NCBI RefSeq assembly: GCF_014858725.1
Contig: NZ_AQGV01000012.1
Location: 1,054,001-1,118,000 of the forward strand
Origin: Pseudoalteromonas aurantia 208
Lineage (GTDB): Bacteria; Pseudomonadota; Gammaproteobacteria; Enterobacterales; Alteromonadaceae
Length of the DNA: 64,000 nt
Reading direction: 5' to 3'
The position numbers and the translations under genes are program-made. The notes beneath the pieces are model-generated. The model did not search any database. It saw nothing but the letters and a program-made list of their open reading frames with translations, and had not been told where the DNA came from. Position 1 is the first letter of the stretch; every line of letters begins with the position of its first letter. This document shows, in pieces, positions 29,201 to 40,953 of the stretch.

Positions 29201-32200
29201 ACAATTATTATCAGTGGGGATGGTAACTTAACCACATTCTCGTCCGTTGAGTCCTATACCATAGGTGATGATAGTACTAATACGCGAACAGTTACTATTA
29301 GTAATGGTACAACGAATGTGACAGCTAACTCATCAACAGATGTAATAACGTTTGATATAGGCTCAAGTGCTTACACGGGCACATTAACAGGCGATAGCTC
29401 GCAGGTGGATATTGTATCAGCCTCTAATGGCGCAGATGTGTCTGGTGGCAGCTACTTTAATATAGGGACCCTGAGCTTAAGTAGCGGTGCAACGGTTGCT
29501 ATCGACGCTGCCAATATTGGTAATTTTAGTACGTCAATTGTTGGTGGGGCTGGGAGCGAAATACTAAAGGTCATGGATGGTGGCACGTTTAATTTCAGTG
29601 GTACATCTGTATCATCTGTTGAAGGCGTTGCTATAGGGACTAATAGTAACTTTACACTGACTTTAACAGATAACTTTGCTTCAGATGGGGGGACGGTTGA
29701 TATAACCAATGCAACTGGCAGTGCTGTAACGGGCGCTATTACCTTAAATGCAAGTGCTTTTAGTGGCGATGTGTTAACTATATCAGCGACTGACTTAAAT
29801 GGGGCAGACACGTACACGGGTGGTTCTGGCGCCGATACGATTCGCCCTGGAGGCGGCACAGATGCAATGACGGGTAACGGTGGCAATGACAACTTCATAG
29901 GCAGTGCGTCTGACCTGTCGGGCGATACCATCGTAGACTTAGCAATTGGGGACATGATCACGATAACAGGTGTCACTGGGTTATCGACTAACAATGTACG
30001 CTTTAATGGCTCAAGTACATTAGAAGTTGATACCGATGCAACGGATTTTAATATATCAGAGTTGACACTGTCGCTGACCAACGCACCGGCATCAAGTTTA
30101 TCATTTACTGTGGCAGACAGTGGCGCGAATACTTTGATCACCTTTGTTGCTAATAATGATGTACCTGTTTTTTCTTCATTAAATGGAGGGACAACATACA
30201 CAGAAAACGGCAGTGCAATCACAATAGACAGTGATGTAACCGTTGCTGACACAGAACTAGATGCGCTCAACGGCAATACCGGTGATTATAATAATGCCAG
30301 TTTAACAATAACAAGAAATGGTGGTGCAAATAGCACTGATGTATTTGCTAACACTGGCTTATTAGGAGCACTGACCCAAGGTAATAGCTTTACTTATAAT
30401 AGTGTGTCAGTCGGCACCGTAACGACCAATTCTGCCGGTACGATTAAACTCACATTTAATAGCAGTGCAACATCAAGTATTGTTGATTCGGTTATTTCAT
30501 CACTTACTTATGCTAATACGTCTGAAGACCCGTCAAGTAGTGTGACATTAGATTACACCTTTAATGATGGTACATCTGATAGTACAGGGACAAACCAAGC
30601 GACTGTCACGATTTCTGCAGTGGATGATACGCCAACCGATATTGCACTGTCTTCATCAAGTATGACCCAATCAAGCACAAGTGCGGGGGCTGATGTTGGT
30701 ACATTAAGTACCACGGATGTGGATGATAGTAGTCATACATACACTTTAGTTAATGCTGGTACGTCAACAAGCGGGACGTGTGCAGCCAATAGTGGCAACA
30801 GCAGTTTCCAGATAAATGGCAGCATATTAGAAACACAAGCAGCAATCAGCGCTGGCAGTTATATTGTGTGTGTACAATCTCATGATGGTACGTCTTCTTT
30901 TCAAGAGTCATTTACCATTACAGTCAGTGATGATGTAGCGCCAAATGCACCCACTTCATTAGATTTAAATGCAGCGTCAGATACGGGCGCTTCAAGCACT
31001 GATAATTATACCAATGATACAACTTTAACATTGTCAGGTTCTGCAGAGGCAGGGTCAACGGTTAAGCTATTTAGCAGTGTGTCAGGCACGACTGTTATTG
31101 GCTCAGGCACCGCAACCGGTGGTACATGGGAGATAACAACAAGCACGCTAACATCTAACACATCACACACGATTACAGCAACAGCAACGGATGCTAGTAA
31201 TAATACATCGTCAACTTCATCGGGTTTGAGTGTTACACTAGACACAACAGCTCCAAGTGTACCAAGCATCCCAGACTTAAACAGTGCAAGTGATACAGGT
31301 AGCTCAAATACGGATAATATTACATCAGATACTACGCCGACCATTGATGGAACGGCGACAGCTGGAGACACGATAACACTCACTTCAGATAAGGATGGTG
31401 TGTTAGGGTCGGTGGTGGTGCCTGCTGGTGGAAGTTGGAGCTTTACGCCATCATCTGCATTGTCTGCAAACACACATTTAATTACGGTCGTCGCGACAGA
31501 TCTGGCCGGTAATAATAGCAGTGCATCGAGCGCACTTGCTATTAACATTGATACTAGTGCAAGCACACCCAGTATAACCACACCTATTGAAGGTGATGGT
31601 ATTGTGAATGCCGCCGAAGATAACGATGTATTGGTGCAAGGCAGTGGTGCGGAGTCGGGTGCAACGGTGACGGTTAATATTGGCGGGGTGAGTAAAACAA
31701 CCACGGCAGATTCAAGCGGTAATTGGACGCTGTCAGGCAATGAGTTAGATATTAGCGCATTAAATAACGGCAGCTTAACGGTATCGGCCAGCCAAGCGGA
31801 TGCGGCGGGTAACACTTCTACAGCAGCAACCACGTCAATAACGCTTGATAACCAAGCGCCCAGTGCAGTCACTATCACTACGCCGATTGAAGGTGATGGC
31901 ATTGTGAATGCCGCCGAAGATAACGATGTATTGGTGCAAGGCAGCGGTGCGGAGTCGGGTGTAACGGTGACGGTTAATATTGGCGGGGTGAGTAAAACCA
32001 CCACGGCAGATTCAAGCGGAAATTGGACACTGTCAGGTAATGAGTTAGATATCAGTGCGCTCAATAACGGCAGCTTAACGGTATCGGCCAGCCAAGCAGA
32101 TGCGGCGGGTAACACTTCTACAGCAGCAACCACGTCAATAACACTTGATAACCAAGCGCCCAGTGCAGTCACTATCACTACGCCGATTGAAGGTGATGGC

Positions 32201-35200
32201 ATTGTGAATGCCGCCGAAGATAACGATGTATTGGTGCAAGGCAGTGGTGCGGAGTCGGGTGCAACGGTGACGGTTAATATTGGCGGGGTGAGTAAAACCA
32301 CCACGGCAGATTCAAGCGGAAATTGGACGCTGTCAGGCAATGAATTAGATATCAGTGCGCTTAATAACGGCAGCTTAACGGTATCGGCCAGCCAAGCGGA
32401 TGCGGCGGGTAACACTTCTACTGCAGCAACCACTTCCATAACGCTTGATAACCAAGCACCGAGTACGTTAACAATCACCACGCCAATTGAAGGTGATGGC
32501 ATTGTGAATGCCAGTGAAGATAGTGATGTATTGGTTCAGGGTACTGGTGCAGAGTCGGGTGTTACAGTGACTATTGATATTGGGGGAGTCAGTAAAACGA
32601 CCACGGCTGATTCAAGCGGTAACTGGACGCTGTCAGGCAATGAGTTAGATATTAGCGCATTAAATAATGGTAGTTTGACGGTTACAGCGACACAGTTAGA
32701 TAGTGCAGGCAATACGTCAAACTCTTCAACACACACAATTACACTCGATAACATCGCACCCACAGGCCAAACCGCAGCGATAGATCAGAGCTTGATAAAT
32801 GCGAGTAATGAAGCTGCGTTAAGCTTTACATTAAGTGGGTTAGAAAGTTCGGGATCATTTGTGTATCAAATCTCTGATGGTGCAAGTACGGTTTCTAGCA
32901 GCTCAGCAACAACAATTACTGGGTCTACAGCGCAAGTTACAAACGTTAATGTGTCAAACTTGAATGAAGGAACACTGACACTTTCAGCGACCGTGAGCGA
33001 CGTTGCAGGCAATGCAGCTAGCAGCGTTACTGCGACCACAACAAAACGTTATAATGTAAAACCGGTTTTATCTGGTACAGCAATTACCTCAGTAAATGAA
33101 GATGCAGCTTATAGCTTTACACCGACGTTAACTGATTCAGATAGCGGTGATACACATACTTATGCTATTACAAATAAGCCCACTTGGGCAGCGTTTGATA
33201 CCAATACAGGCGCGTTAACGGGCACGCCGACTGATGAACATGTAGGCACTACGAATAACGTGTCAATAAAAGTATCAGATGGTACGGAAGATAGCGACCC
33301 ACTCACGTTTAACATTGAAGTAGTTAATACCAATGATGCACCAGTAGGGCAAGGTTTCGCGTTTAGCTTAAATGAAGGTGCACTGCTAACGAAGGGAGTT
33401 GCTAATGGGGTATTAAGCAATGCGACTGACGATGACACCGATAGTGGCGATACGCTATCGGCCGTGAAGGTAACAGATCCGCAATATGGGTCGCTTACAT
33501 TTAATAGTGATGGCAGCTTTAGTTATCAGCATAATGGCAGCGAAAACCACAGTGACAGTTTTACCTATAAAGTAAGAGATGCCTCGAATGCGGAATCAGC
33601 CACTCAGACAGTGACTTTAACTATGACCGCTGTTGAAGATGCACCAGAGGCAGTGGCAGATGCTTCTTCAACCAATGAAGATACTCCAATCACCTTCAGT
33701 GTTGTTGCCAATGATACCGATGCAGAAAATAATATGGTTGTGGCGTCAGCTGCAATTGTAGACAGTCCAACTAAAGGTGCGGTGACAATCGCAAATGGGG
33801 TTGTAACGTATACACCGAATAGTAACGAAAATGGGGCTGACTCATTTACGTATAATGTTAAAGATAGCACAGGGCTTGTGTCTGCTAAAGCCACTGTATC
33901 TATGACCATAAACGCGGTTAATGATGCACCTGTTGCCGCAAACTTTAATGAAACAGTGAATGAAGACATTGCAACTAATGCCTTAACTGTAAGATCCAAT
34001 GCTTCAGATGTCGAAGATACCAACCCCTCAGGTGCGATTAGCATCGTGTCGCAGCCAACCAGAGGTACAGTTAGCTTAGACCAAACTAATGGCACTATGG
34101 TGTATACACCGAATGCTAATGAAAATGGCACTGATACGTATACTTATACTGTTGCCGATTCAGCTGGGTTGGCATCAAATACCGCCACAGTAACGGTTAA
34201 TATCGGATCAATAAATGATAGGCCGGTCGCTGGTAATGACACAGTGACAACCGCTGAGGACACGTCGACTACACTTGCAATATTAAGTAATGACTCAGAT
34301 GTAGAAGATCAAGCGTTTAACGGCGCCAATATAACCCTTGAGGACCAAGGACAAGGTGTTGGAAATTATTCACTTGCAACGGTGACAGTGAACACCGATG
34401 GCACACTGAATATTGCACCTAAAGCAGATCTAAATGGGCAACAAACGTTTACTTACACTTTGACAGATAGTGATAATCTTGCCTCAACAGCAGCAACGGT
34501 GACAGTGAGTATTAATGCTGTTAATGATGCTCCAGTGGCAGTAGATAATACCGCGCAGTTGTTAGAAGACGGGCAGTTTGAGGTTAACGTATTAGGTAAT
34601 GATACCGATGTTGATAGTACACTTAACGCAAGTTCTGTTGCCATTGTTACTCAACCCATAAATGGTCAAGTATCAATAGGCTCATCGGGTGCAATCACGT
34701 ATGTCGCGAATGCAAATTTCTTCGGTGAAGACACATTTACATATACGGTCGATGACCAAGAAGGTCTTACATCTAATGCTGCAACGGTTACTATGATGGT
34801 TTCTAGCGTTAATGATGCACCGGTTATATCTGGCGCACCGACCTTAAATACAAACGAAGATGTGTTATTCACGTTTACACCGACTGCAAGAGATGACGAC
34901 CAAGACAACTTGAGCTTCTCTATTACGAATCAACCATTATGGGCAACCTTCGATTCGACAACAGGCACACTCAGTGGTACGCCAACAAATAGTGATGTTG
35001 GCAGTTACGCGGGTATTGTTATCAGTGTGAGTGATGGGCAGTTAAGTGATGCATTACCTGAATTTACGCTAACAGTAAACAACGTTAATGATGCACCTGT
35101 TATTACAGGGATCCCAGCACTGAGTGTTTTACAAGATGAGAGCTACACATTTACGCCTCAAGCGAGTGATGAAGACTCTGCATCGTTAACGTTTACAATA

Positions 35201-38200
35201 ACGGGCTTGCCCAATTGGGCAAGTTTTGATGAAGCAACAGGGAGTTTAACTGGTACACCTAGCAGAGACAATGTTGGTGTGTACTCAGGCATTCAAATTT
35301 CAGTTTCTGATGGGCAGTTAAGTGCCTCTCTTGAGCGTTTTGACTTAGTTGTAGAGGCAGTGAACGCGGCACCTACATCAAGTAACATTCAGGCGACGGT
35401 AACGGAAGATGCAAATACCAGTTTTAGCGCTGTCGTGGAAGACATAGATAACGATCAGCTTACAATAAACATCAATACTCAACCGCAAAATGGTACTTTA
35501 TCCGTTCAGGGTGATGTGTTTACTTATCAACCCTTTGCGAACTTCTTTGGGGTCGATAGTTTCACTTACAGTGCTTCTGATGGTGAATTAACGTCGAATA
35601 TTTCGACGGTGTTTGTGACGGTGAGCGCGGTGAATGACGCGCCCATTGCACAAAATGACGTATTTGCATTTAATACAAATTCAAGCAATACGTATTCGTT
35701 AAATGTATTAGAAAACGATACAGATATTGAGAACCAAGTATTAACCATTATTGGTGCGAGTGCATCACTTGGAACCGCAACGATTGTTAACAACCAAATT
35801 GAATACGTTGGTTCAGACAATACGCAAGGGACCGTGATTGTTAAATATTTAATTGAAGACTCACAGGGAGCGCGCAGCGGCGCAAGTGCAACGGTCACGT
35901 TTAGCGCAAGTCAGTCAACGGCTATTCCAACGATAACCGCACCTGGTGATATAAGTGTTGATGCCACAGGGCTATTCACTAAAGTGGATCTAGGGACCGC
36001 CATAGCCACAGACAACCAGGGTAATTCATTACCAGTATCCTTGGTTGGACAGCAACCTATATTTGTGCCGGGTAATCATATTGCTTACTGGCAAACAACC
36101 GATCAGCAGGGTCAGCAAGCTGTAGCGACACAAACCGTGTCAGTTCGTCCGCTTATATCGTTACAAAAAGACAGTCAGGTGGCAGAAGAGCAAACACACA
36201 CCATTGATGTTTATTTGAACGGTCCTGCTGTGCAATACCCATTAACGGTACCTTATACTGTATCAGGTACGGCTGATGGCAATGACCATGATTTAACCGC
36301 GGGTGAGTTTGTCATTGAATCGGGTGTTCAAGGGCAAATATCATTCACTGTATTTGCTGACAACATTGCCGAAAGCAACGAGACCATTATCGTAAGTTTG
36401 AGCGACGCGCTGAATGTTGGTGCTAAATCAACGTCAACGGTGACCATTGTAGAGCAAAACGTTGCACCAACTATTTCAACGACTGTTGCGCAAGCAGGTG
36501 AGAAACGACTTACATTAACATCGAATCAGGATTTAGTAACGGTTACAGCCAGTATATTTGATGCAAACTTATCAGATGTAGTCACGACAACGTGGTCTGG
36601 TGATACGGTGTTGGTTAACCAAAGCAATCAAGCTGAACAGTTCGAGTTTTCACCGCAAGGAATTGCATCAGGGGTATATAAGTTATCAGTTATTGCGGCC
36701 GATAATGCGGTACCAAGTTTATCCACGCAACAAGATATCTACCTTGAAATAGTGCCAGAATTACAAGCGTTAGGGAGTAACGATACGGATGGTGATCTCA
36801 TACCAGATGATCAAGAGGGGCATAGTGATTCAGATGGAGATGGTATTCCAGATTTTCAAGATGCCATTAGTGATTGTAATGTAATGCAAGAGCAGGCCGC
36901 AGAGTCACAGCAATTCTTAATAGAAGGCGATCCTGGGGTGTGTTTACGCAAAGGCGCAACAGTCCCTCAAAACACCACGGGCGGTGTTCAGTTATTGGTA
37001 ACTGAATTACCTGAAGACCAAGATGCAAATAATATTGGTGGTGTGTTTGGCTTTATTGCTAATGGTCTACCTCAAGCGGGTGATACGTATAGTTTAGTGA
37101 TACCACAAAGGAATCCAGTGCCAGAAAATGGGGTATATCGTAAACTCCGTAATGATCAGTGGGTAAACTTTGATGAATCAGGCGACAACAACATATTGTC
37201 AACACAAGGAGAGCCGGGTTACTGCCCACCACCAGGAAGCAGTGAGTGGCAAAGTGGCTTGGTAGCAGGTGCATGGTGTGTGCAGTTACAAATTGTTGAT
37301 GGTGGCCCGAATGATGATGATGGCATTGCCAACCGCAGTGTTATTGATCCAGGTGGGATTGCAGTGCCTGTTAGCTCGAATCAGTTACCGGTTGCCAATA
37401 GTGATGAGGTGACGATTTCAGCAGGGCAAGAGGTCATTATTGATGTACTTGCTAATGACAGTGATGCCGATGGTGACGTATTGTCAATAACGGGTGCAAC
37501 GGTAGACTTTGGTCAAGTAGCGATTGTGAATGAAAAGCTAGTCTATCAACCACCGGTGAAGTTTCTAGGAAAGGCTACGATTCAGTACAGTATCAAAGAT
37601 GGTAAGGGTGGTACGTCTAACAGCACTGCTACAGTGAATTTGACTTCAAATTCAGCACCAGTAGCCCAATCTGATACAGCTAACGTGGTTGGCTCTGGTA
37701 ATGTTGTTATTGACGTATTAGCAAATGATTCGGATGCTGATGGTGATGTGTTATCTGTTATATCGGCAAGCGCAGAAACAGGTACTGCGGTTGTTAATAT
37801 TGATAATACCCTTACTTATACGCCTAAATTGGGCTTTGAAGGCATAGACACCATTACATATCAATTGAAAGACTCGAAAGGCGCGGTGTCTCAAGGGGTC
37901 GTAAAAGTCACAGTGACTGCATTAAAAGCAGTTTCTATAGAAAACAAATCATCAGGAAGTTTAGGAGGAATAATTGTGTTAATGATTTCGGCACTTGTGA
38001 TCCGCAGAAGGAAACTAGGGCTACCGAGTTTCGCTTTCGTATCGGCGACATGTTTAATGAGTGTTCCGGCTATGGCTAATACTTGGTCTGTTCAAGGTAC
38101 GGCTGGTAAATCAAGTGCTAATTTTGCCTATGATTCGTCATTAGCTGCCTCAAATATTGATGACAGCAGCAATAGTTGGTCAGCGGGTATTTATTATGAA

Positions 38201-38608
38201 TTACTTCCACAATTCACAATTGGTATTCGGTATATCGATTTAGGGCAAGGTAGGGTAACTTTCAATGGTAATGTTATTGCGCCAGATGATGCACAGTCGC
38301 AAGTGAATCGAGTAGCGCCCATTTTACCGGAAGGTTTTGCGATGCAATTGGGTTACGATGTGTTTAATGTCAACTCATTTGAAGGCAAGCTTTTCTTAGG
38401 GGCGTTTGATTGGAAGTATCATCTGGATAGCACCAGAGATGGACGTTTTCACACCCGATATGAAGATCAACAAACAGATCTTTACTATGGTGTTGGTGTA
38501 GCATATCACCTGTCAGACTCTGTTAACTTAGATGCGCAATATACACGTTATCCTTTGTCTGAAAACGACATTAATGAGCTATCGCTCGGTGTGACTTACC
38601 ACTTCTAA
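26261..38608 (+). CDS. Giant multidomain adhesin with C-terminal outer-membrane beta-barrel
   Basis: A 4115-residue predicted surface protein. The start is ATG 26261, with GAGGG upstream, five bases after the previous stop. In order: export signal (to about residue 25); Cys-containing N-region; choice-of-anchor-D-like domain (154-264); SbsA-like Ig (267-392); Ser/Thr-rich beta repeats containing ASQH/AxxH units (540-1180); RTX-like GGxGxD turns (1182-1215); cadherin- and Ig-like domains; four 100-residue Ig repeats (about 1768-2167); many cadherin/He_PIG-like domains; a Calx-beta-like domain near 3310; a thrombospondin-3-like Ca2+ run ([13 protein letters not shown], about 3508); two [12 protein letters not shown] domains. 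Then comes [20 protein letters not shown], a sorting-tail-like segment near 3899. A second signal-like stretch ending PAMA and a barrel ending VTYHF follow. Confidence 0.9.
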   Translation: MERLSLNKTLLGAAIPAIIANGAYAKTVNDQLESEQTLKKPVREASVAKMATGPVNPFSVFSRALETQPALVNSDSTNTLNFLKKQGLVETHEQKVSIVSGDNTLVKSDLLIRKVFASGNCVLPGGACTNLSSSSCTLRGGTVGACGSSPEIDVEESGATTTSEDFGNVAANGAASTTKTFTVKNEGTGSLTTSAVSITSGSSDFSITNASTCISNGQTLTSGMQCTIVVQLQTTTVGAVSGNLRVTSNDADEGSYNVSLSGTGTDATAPTFNSANSTPADNSTNVSVSDNIVIDFSENVALSTGNITIRDVTGSSDFEVFNVATESDGATTNPSAGRIGIVNDKIYINPTSNLTGSNNYSLRVDSTAVDDSAGNSFAGISDDTTFNFTTINAAPVVDLNSGTSGNDTTASFSEGSGAVGFMTSPTVTDTDTITTITVSLTNDQDGASEGLNVSASAQNALTGVSGAADISLQDTLSITGATATTAEVATFLQAVTYNNTSSTPNTTSRTVTVVVNDGTDNSTSRSAVLSVANVTAASTSAASFNTTSGANLSPAISFSADNETLTIASASHIAGSTAQGGGGTDEIIVIDGSDLTQFTSLTTFETLSTFNNGSLTLSESQHDGFTTINGTGTNTFTLASADGDSTVTADADIETYILNAGFNITLSGAAQNITGSSSADTVNIAGLNVTGTLAGSADTDVLQMSTGASISNATVSAFESLTLSGGASVTMTEAQHDNFSTVTATGTDSITISSATDGLTGNSAIETYVLSAANTFTLGSASQNLTGSGNDDTVNVNALSATGTLAGGSGTDTLAVTNGGNISGATVSGFENLSVAAGGTVTINAAQLSSFTGTISGSGTETVSVSGDGNVSTVSAIENYTLNDDSTNDRSVTVTSAGHSVTATSATDAITFDLGTLAFTGTITGDNTVADTLSLSSGANISAGSISNVNNLTLASGASVTMTASQHNAFSGTVTAAGSETIIISGDGNLTTFSSVESYTIGDDSTNTRTVTISNGTTNVTANSSTDVITFDIGSSAYTGTLTGDSSQVDIVSASNGADVSGGSYFNIGTLSLSSGATVAIDAANIGNFSTSIVGGAGSEILKVMDGGTFNFSGTSVSSVEGVAIGTNSNFTLTLTDNFASDGGTVDITNATGSAVTGAITLNASAFSGDVLTISATDLNGADTYTGGSGADTIRPGGGTDAMTGNGGNDNFIGSASDLSGDTIVDLAIGDMITITGVTGLSTNNVRFNGSSTLEVDTDATDFNISELTLSLTNAPASSLSFTVADSGANTLITFVANNDVPVFSSLNGGTTYTENGSAITIDSDVTVADTELDALNGNTGDYNNASLTITRNGGANSTDVFANTGLLGALTQGNSFTYNSVSVGTVTTNSAGTIKLTFNSSATSSIVDSVISSLTYANTSEDPSSSVTLDYTFNDGTSDSTGTNQATVTISAVDDTPTDIALSSSSMTQSSTSAGADVGTLSTTDVDDSSHTYTLVNAGTSTSGTCAANSGNSSFQINGSILETQAAISAGSYIVCVQSHDGTSSFQESFTITVSDDVAPNAPTSLDLNAASDTGASSTDNYTNDTTLTLSGSAEAGSTVKLFSSVSGTTVIGSGTATGGTWEITTSTLTSNTSHTITATATDASNNTSSTSSGLSVTLDTTAPSVPSIPDLNSASDTGSSNTDNITSDTTPTIDGTATAGDTITLTSDKDGVLGSVVVPAGGSWSFTPSSALSANTHLITVVATDLAGNNSSASSALAINIDTSASTPSITTPIEGDGIVNAAEDNDVLVQGSGAESGATVTVNIGGVSKTTTADSSGNWTLSGNELDISALNNGSLTVSASQADAAGNTSTAATTSITLDNQAPSAVTITTPIEGDGIVNAAEDNDVLVQGSGAESGVTVTVNIGGVSKTTTADSSGNWTLSGNELDISALNNGSLTVSASQADAAGNTSTAATTSITLDNQAPSAVTITTPIEGDGIVNAAEDNDVLVQGSGAESGATVTVNIGGVSKTTTADSSGNWTLSGNELDISALNNGSLTVSASQADAAGNTSTAATTSITLDNQAPSTLTITTPIEGDGIVNASEDSDVLVQGTGAESGVTVTIDIGGVSKTTTADSSGNWTLSGNELDISALNNGSLTVTATQLDSAGNTSNSSTHTITLDNIAPTGQTAAIDQSLINASNEAALSFTLSGLESSGSFVYQISDGASTVSSSSATTITGSTAQVTNVNVSNLNEGTLTLSATVSDVAGNAASSVTATTTKRYNVKPVLSGTAITSVNEDAAYSFTPTLTDSDSGDTHTYAITNKPTWAAFDTNTGALTGTPTDEHVGTTNNVSIKVSDGTEDSDPLTFNIEVVNTNDAPVGQGFAFSLNEGALLTKGVANGVLSNATDDDTDSGDTLSAVKVTDPQYGSLTFNSDGSFSYQHNGSENHSDSFTYKVRDASNAESATQTVTLTMTAVEDAPEAVADASSTNEDTPITFSVVANDTDAENNMVVASAAIVDSPTKGAVTIANGVVTYTPNSNENGADSFTYNVKDSTGLVSAKATVSMTINAVNDAPVAANFNETVNEDIATNALTVRSNASDVEDTNPSGAISIVSQPTRGTVSLDQTNGTMVYTPNANENGTDTYTYTVADSAGLASNTATVTVNIGSINDRPVAGNDTVTTAEDTSTTLAILSNDSDVEDQAFNGANITLEDQGQGVGNYSLATVTVNTDGTLNIAPKADLNGQQTFTYTLTDSDNLASTAATVTVSINAVNDAPVAVDNTAQLLEDGQFEVNVLGNDTDVDSTLNASSVAIVTQPINGQVSIGSSGAITYVANANFFGEDTFTYTVDDQEGLTSNAATVTMMVSSVNDAPVISGAPTLNTNEDVLFTFTPTARDDDQDNLSFSITNQPLWATFDSTTGTLSGTPTNSDVGSYAGIVISVSDGQLSDALPEFTLTVNNVNDAPVITGIPALSVLQDESYTFTPQASDEDSASLTFTITGLPNWASFDEATGSLTGTPSRDNVGVYSGIQISVSDGQLSASLERFDLVVEAVNAAPTSSNIQATVTEDANTSFSAVVEDIDNDQLTININTQPQNGTLSVQGDVFTYQPFANFFGVDSFTYSASDGELTSNISTVFVTVSAVNDAPIAQNDVFAFNTNSSNTYSLNVLENDTDIENQVLTIIGASASLGTATIVNNQIEYVGSDNTQGTVIVKYLIEDSQGARSGASATVTFSASQSTAIPTITAPGDISVDATGLFTKVDLGTAIATDNQGNSLPVSLVGQQPIFVPGNHIAYWQTTDQQGQQAVATQTVSVRPLISLQKDSQVAEEQTHTIDVYLNGPAVQYPLTVPYTVSGTADGNDHDLTAGEFVIESGVQGQISFTVFADNIAESNETIIVSLSDALNVGAKSTSTVTIVEQNVAPTISTTVAQAGEKRLTLTSNQDLVTVTASIFDANLSDVVTTTWSGDTVLVNQSNQAEQFEFSPQGIASGVYKLSVIAADNAVPSLSTQQDIYLEIVPELQALGSNDTDGDLIPDDQEGHSDSDGDGIPDFQDAISDCNVMQEQAAESQQFLIEGDPGVCLRKGATVPQNTTGGVQLLVTELPEDQDANNIGGVFGFIANGLPQAGDTYSLVIPQRNPVPENGVYRKLRNDQWVNFDESGDNNILSTQGEPGYCPPPGSSEWQSGLVAGAWCVQLQIVDGGPNDDDGIANRSVIDPGGIAVPVSSNQLPVANSDEVTISAGQEVIIDVLANDSDADGDVLSITGATVDFGQVAIVNEKLVYQPPVKFLGKATIQYSIKDGKGGTSNSTATVNLTSNSAPVAQSDTANVVGSGNVVIDVLANDSDADGDVLSVISASAETGTAVVNIDNTLTYTPKLGFEGIDTITYQLKDSKGAVSQGVVKVTVTALKAVSIENKSSGSLGGIIVLMISALVIRRRKLGLPSFAFVSATCLMSVPAMANTWSVQGTAGKSSANFAYDSSLAASNIDDSSNSWSAGIYYELLPQFTIGIRYIDLGQGRVTFNGNVIAPDDAQSQVNRVAPILPEGFAMQLGYDVFNVNSFEGKLFLGAFDWKYHLDSTRDGRFHTRYEDQQTDLYYGVGVAYHLSDSVNLDAQYTRYPLSENDINELSLGVTYHF
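31561..32760 (+). repeat. Four in-frame 300-bp tandem repeats inside the adhesin gene
   Basis: The period is exactly 300 bp, giving units at 31561, 31861, 32161 and 32461, each encoding a 100-residue Ig-like domain beginning near [12 protein letters not shown] and ending near [10 protein letters not shown]. Units 1-3 are almost identical in DNA, differing mainly at third codon positions. Unit 4 has diverged (ASEDSDVL instead of AAEDNDVL, and a different end). Near-identity at DNA level implies recent duplication or homogenisation. Confidence 0.95.
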
Positions 38609-38615
38609 AAATAGT

Positions 38616-38645
38616 AAAATAAAGCCCCTTTTGGGGCTTTATTTT
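38616..38645 (+). terminator. Terminator after the adhesin gene
   Basis: A perfect 13-bp stem (AAAATAAAGCCCC/GGGGCTTTATTTT) with a 4-base T loop lies eight bases after the adhesin stop. It is a strong intrinsic terminator and works in both directions by sequence. Confidence 0.93.
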
Positions 38646-39301
38646 AATCTGGCCGAGCCGAATATTTATGTGTTGGGTATATTTTTGTATAACAATGATA
38701 TTAGCTTGAACGGTTGGCGATTCATGGTGTGTACCTTGCTTATTTAAACTGTGGTTGTTTTTGCCAAAGGCACATTCAGATTGGCAAGCGCTAATTTTAG
38801 AAGGGTTTTCAGTAGTTTTGACTTAATTGAGAGCGAAATTCGTCATTTATTGAGTTTTTACATCGAGTAGTTTCCAGGATGAGCTCAACGACACGGTGCA
38901 TAATGGTGAAAAAGCGGCTGAACAGATAAATAAAAAGTATGCATATTACGGGTGCGGTATTAGCTCTATGGACGATTGCATATTGTACTGTGCAACGAAA
39001 AATATCTGTTAGGTAAATATTACAAAATTCATTACTGAAGGCGCAGATCAGAAAAAAGCTAAGATTAGTTGTGAAAGGAATTGCTTTGTATAGAAAAAGA
39101 ATGAGTAATTTAGCTCAAAAATATATTACCTTACACACTTACTCAGGTGATATTGTAGGCCTTATAAGCAAAAGTTCGGCTTTTATTTCATCAAGACTCA
39201 AAAGTTAATAAGCTAAGTAGCACCAATAACTGTCTGAGCAGTGTTTGGTTTGATATGATTGACGTCATTTCAAAAGTTATATTTATATATTGGATGTATT
39301 A
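38646..39301. other. Gene-poor 650-bp gap after the adhesin
   Basis: No recognisable gene. The only frames of interest are short. One is a GTG-started 38-residue frame at 38896-39012 with four cysteines near its end (GCGISSMDDCILYCATKNIC) and AGGATGAG upstream. The other is a 35-residue frame beginning MSNLAQKYITLHTYSGD around 39100. Neither has a family match I can name. The stretch may hold decayed genes. Confidence 0.5.
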
Positions 39302-39610
39302 ATGAAAAAGCTCTCTGCAGTACAAAGAAAGCAACAAAAGGTTGTGTTAGACATCGCGGACAAATTAGAAGAGCAGGCTCGTACTGAGATCCCCGGCATG
39401 GTGCAATGTTGGTTTAGTATGGAATATCACTTATTTCCAAGTTCATTGCTTCTACGGTTTCAATTTGAAAATGAACAAGCGTTAACTGCAGCGAAGCCAA
39501 ATTTATTAAAATGGCAAAAGTCATTGAGCGCAGCAATGATGAAAAAAGGAGTCGTGCTAAAACAGATGCGCAATCACCTTGTTTTTACGTTAGAAGGGCC
39601 TGAAGACTAA
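39302..39610 (+). CDS. Conserved-looking small protein, unknown
   Basis: The 102-residue soluble basic protein starts MKKLSAVQRKQQKVVLDIAD and has a central CWFSMEYHLFPSSLLLRFQFE stretch of predicted beta strands and a helical C-terminal half. The ATG at 39302 is chosen; an in-frame TTG at 39290 would add four residues. No signal peptide or membrane segment is present. I do not recognise the family. It is a single gene flanked by gene-poor DNA on both sides. Confidence 0.65.
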   Translation: MKKLSAVQRKQQKVVLDIADKLEEQARTEIPGMVQCWFSMEYHLFPSSLLLRFQFENEQALTAAKPNLLKWQKSLSAAMMKKGVVLKQMRNHLVFTLEGPED

Positions 39611-40037
39611 AATAGTTGTGACTATTATGATTGATATACGCATTAGTAGTGATATTAGTGTTATTCAGGATTTCTCCAAGCAACATCAACACATTAAGTT
39701 GTGCCAATAGTATATTTAAATGAGTGATTTTATTTTTACCACCTTTTTATTATAATAAAAAACACTATGTAATTAACTTGCAATTTGTCAAATAAAGTTA
39801 ACGAAGTTTTCACTGTTATTTTTCAACTATATTGATGAGTAGGGGCTCTAGCTCAACAGCGGTATTTCAGGAAGTTAATTTAAGCAGTCAAAGACTTGAT
39901 AATTATTCTGGTGTTGAGGTTGATAGTGAAATTAGAATGAGTTTTCTAAAATGGTTAAATTATACCGTAGATAAAAATGAAGAGTGAAAGAGTTTTTAAT
40001 AAAGTGAAAATCTCGGTAATAATATTCATGCTAACAT

Positions 40038-40107
40038 TATTGATTATTGATTATTGATTATTGATTATTGATTATTGATTATTGATTATTGATTGTTGAT
40101 TGTTGAT
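40038..40107. repeat. Heptanucleotide tandem repeat (10 units)
   Basis: Eight copies of TATTGAT are followed by two of TGTTGAT, 70 bp in all. Every frame on both strands meets a stop codon within the array, so it cannot be read through as protein. It is a candidate variable-number locus, and slippage is expected at such arrays. Confidence 0.95.
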
Positions 40108-40330
40108 TGAGAGGGGGTTTCAATAGAATTATTTTTTGGGTTCTTGGTGGTAAAAATAGCATTGACTCAGAAGTTATTGTTACCAATGCTGATGGTAATG
40201 TTTTTGGCAAACCTGCAGCTTCTAGTACCCATATTACCGTAATAAGAAATGCCCAAATGATGACTCGAATGCATGTACAGAAGATAGCCAAACTTTTATG
40301 CGGTGGTTAGGAAAAATTAAGTTAATATAG
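40107..40330 (+). pseudogene. Probable frameshifted gene fragment
   Basis: One frame reads ...FWVLGGKNSIDSEVIVTNAD, then GNVFGKPAAS, and then becomes unlikely. A second frame opens at about the same point with YPYYRNKKCPNDDSNACTED, then SQTFMRWLG, and runs to a stop at 40330. Joining them at about 40215-40225 gives one more natural protein end. The start is lost in the 7-bp repeat array. The family is not recognised. This is an interpretation of composition only. Confidence 0.3.
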
Positions 40331-40348
40331 GTATACCTATATTAACTT
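40319..40348. repeat. Perfect 30-bp palindrome
   Basis: The half-site AAGTTAATATAGGTA is followed directly by its exact complement, centred on GTATAC. There is no T-run on either side. It could form a cruciform or be a dimeric protein-binding site; it is not a terminator by the usual criteria. Confidence 0.9.
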
Positions 40349-40953
40349 GTATGATTTTATAACGTAAAGCACACTAGCCAAGACTGTGAGATGATCACCT
40401 TAATTAACGTTAGTTTTATGAATTGTAATGGTCTGCCTGCTTTATTATTTATATGAAATTTATGCATTTTCAAAAGTTAAAACATTGGAATGCCCCATGA
40501 ATTAAAGCGCACGGAGAATTAATATGAGTGATGTATAGTAAATGATGCTTGTAGTGCTTCTACATAACTTATACGTTATAGTTTAGAAGTGCAGGAAATG
40601 GTGTCTCTCCCCGTATTATTACCTTTCTAAAATAAACCTGGCAATAACGACATTTTAGTGTCATGGCATTTTTTATAAATAATAAAAATTACTTGGCTTT
40701 ATTCAAAGCCCGCTGTTTTATCACGTGTTTAGAACCAAGAAATGGTGTGTAAGAATCTATTAAAATAGCAATAGGTTTACTTTTATTTACAAACATTGGG
40801 TTATTTCGGCGAGAAAAACTTTAGCTACACCTTAGTTTGTGTTAATTTTAGGTCCGGAGATGTATAAGGTTAATTTAACCGTTATTTGGTGATGAGCCCT
40901 GATATGTTTCAAGCAAATTTTAGATAATATCTCATGTAAATAGGGCGAAAAAT

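Larger units (their letters stand above)
39611..40953. other. Gene-poor AT-rich region with remnants
   Basis: About 1.3 kb with no intact recognisable gene. It holds a 50-residue frame at 39835-39987 (MSRGSSSTAVFQEVNLSSQR...), a short frame from 39978 that begins MKSERVFNKVKISVIIF and stops inside a 7-bp tandem repeat, a probable frameshifted gene fragment at 40107-40330, and a perfect 30-bp palindrome. The rest shows stops in all frames. Confidence 0.6.

Noticed and set aside
31006-32502. A 498-codon open frame on the minus strand inside the adhesin gene, and similar long minus-strand frames elsewhere in it
   Set aside because: The repetitive, Ser/Thr/Asp-rich coding sequence on the + strand leaves few stops on the other strand. 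The minus-strand products are low-complexity Val/Ser/Pro strings repeating every 300 bp with no start context.
31561-32760. CRISPR or transposon repeat at the 300-bp units
   Set aside because: The repeat is in frame, encodes an Ig-like domain and has no spacer or inverted end structure.
40038-40107. CRISPR-like array
   Set aside because: Units are 7 bp with no spacers; it is a simple tandem repeat.
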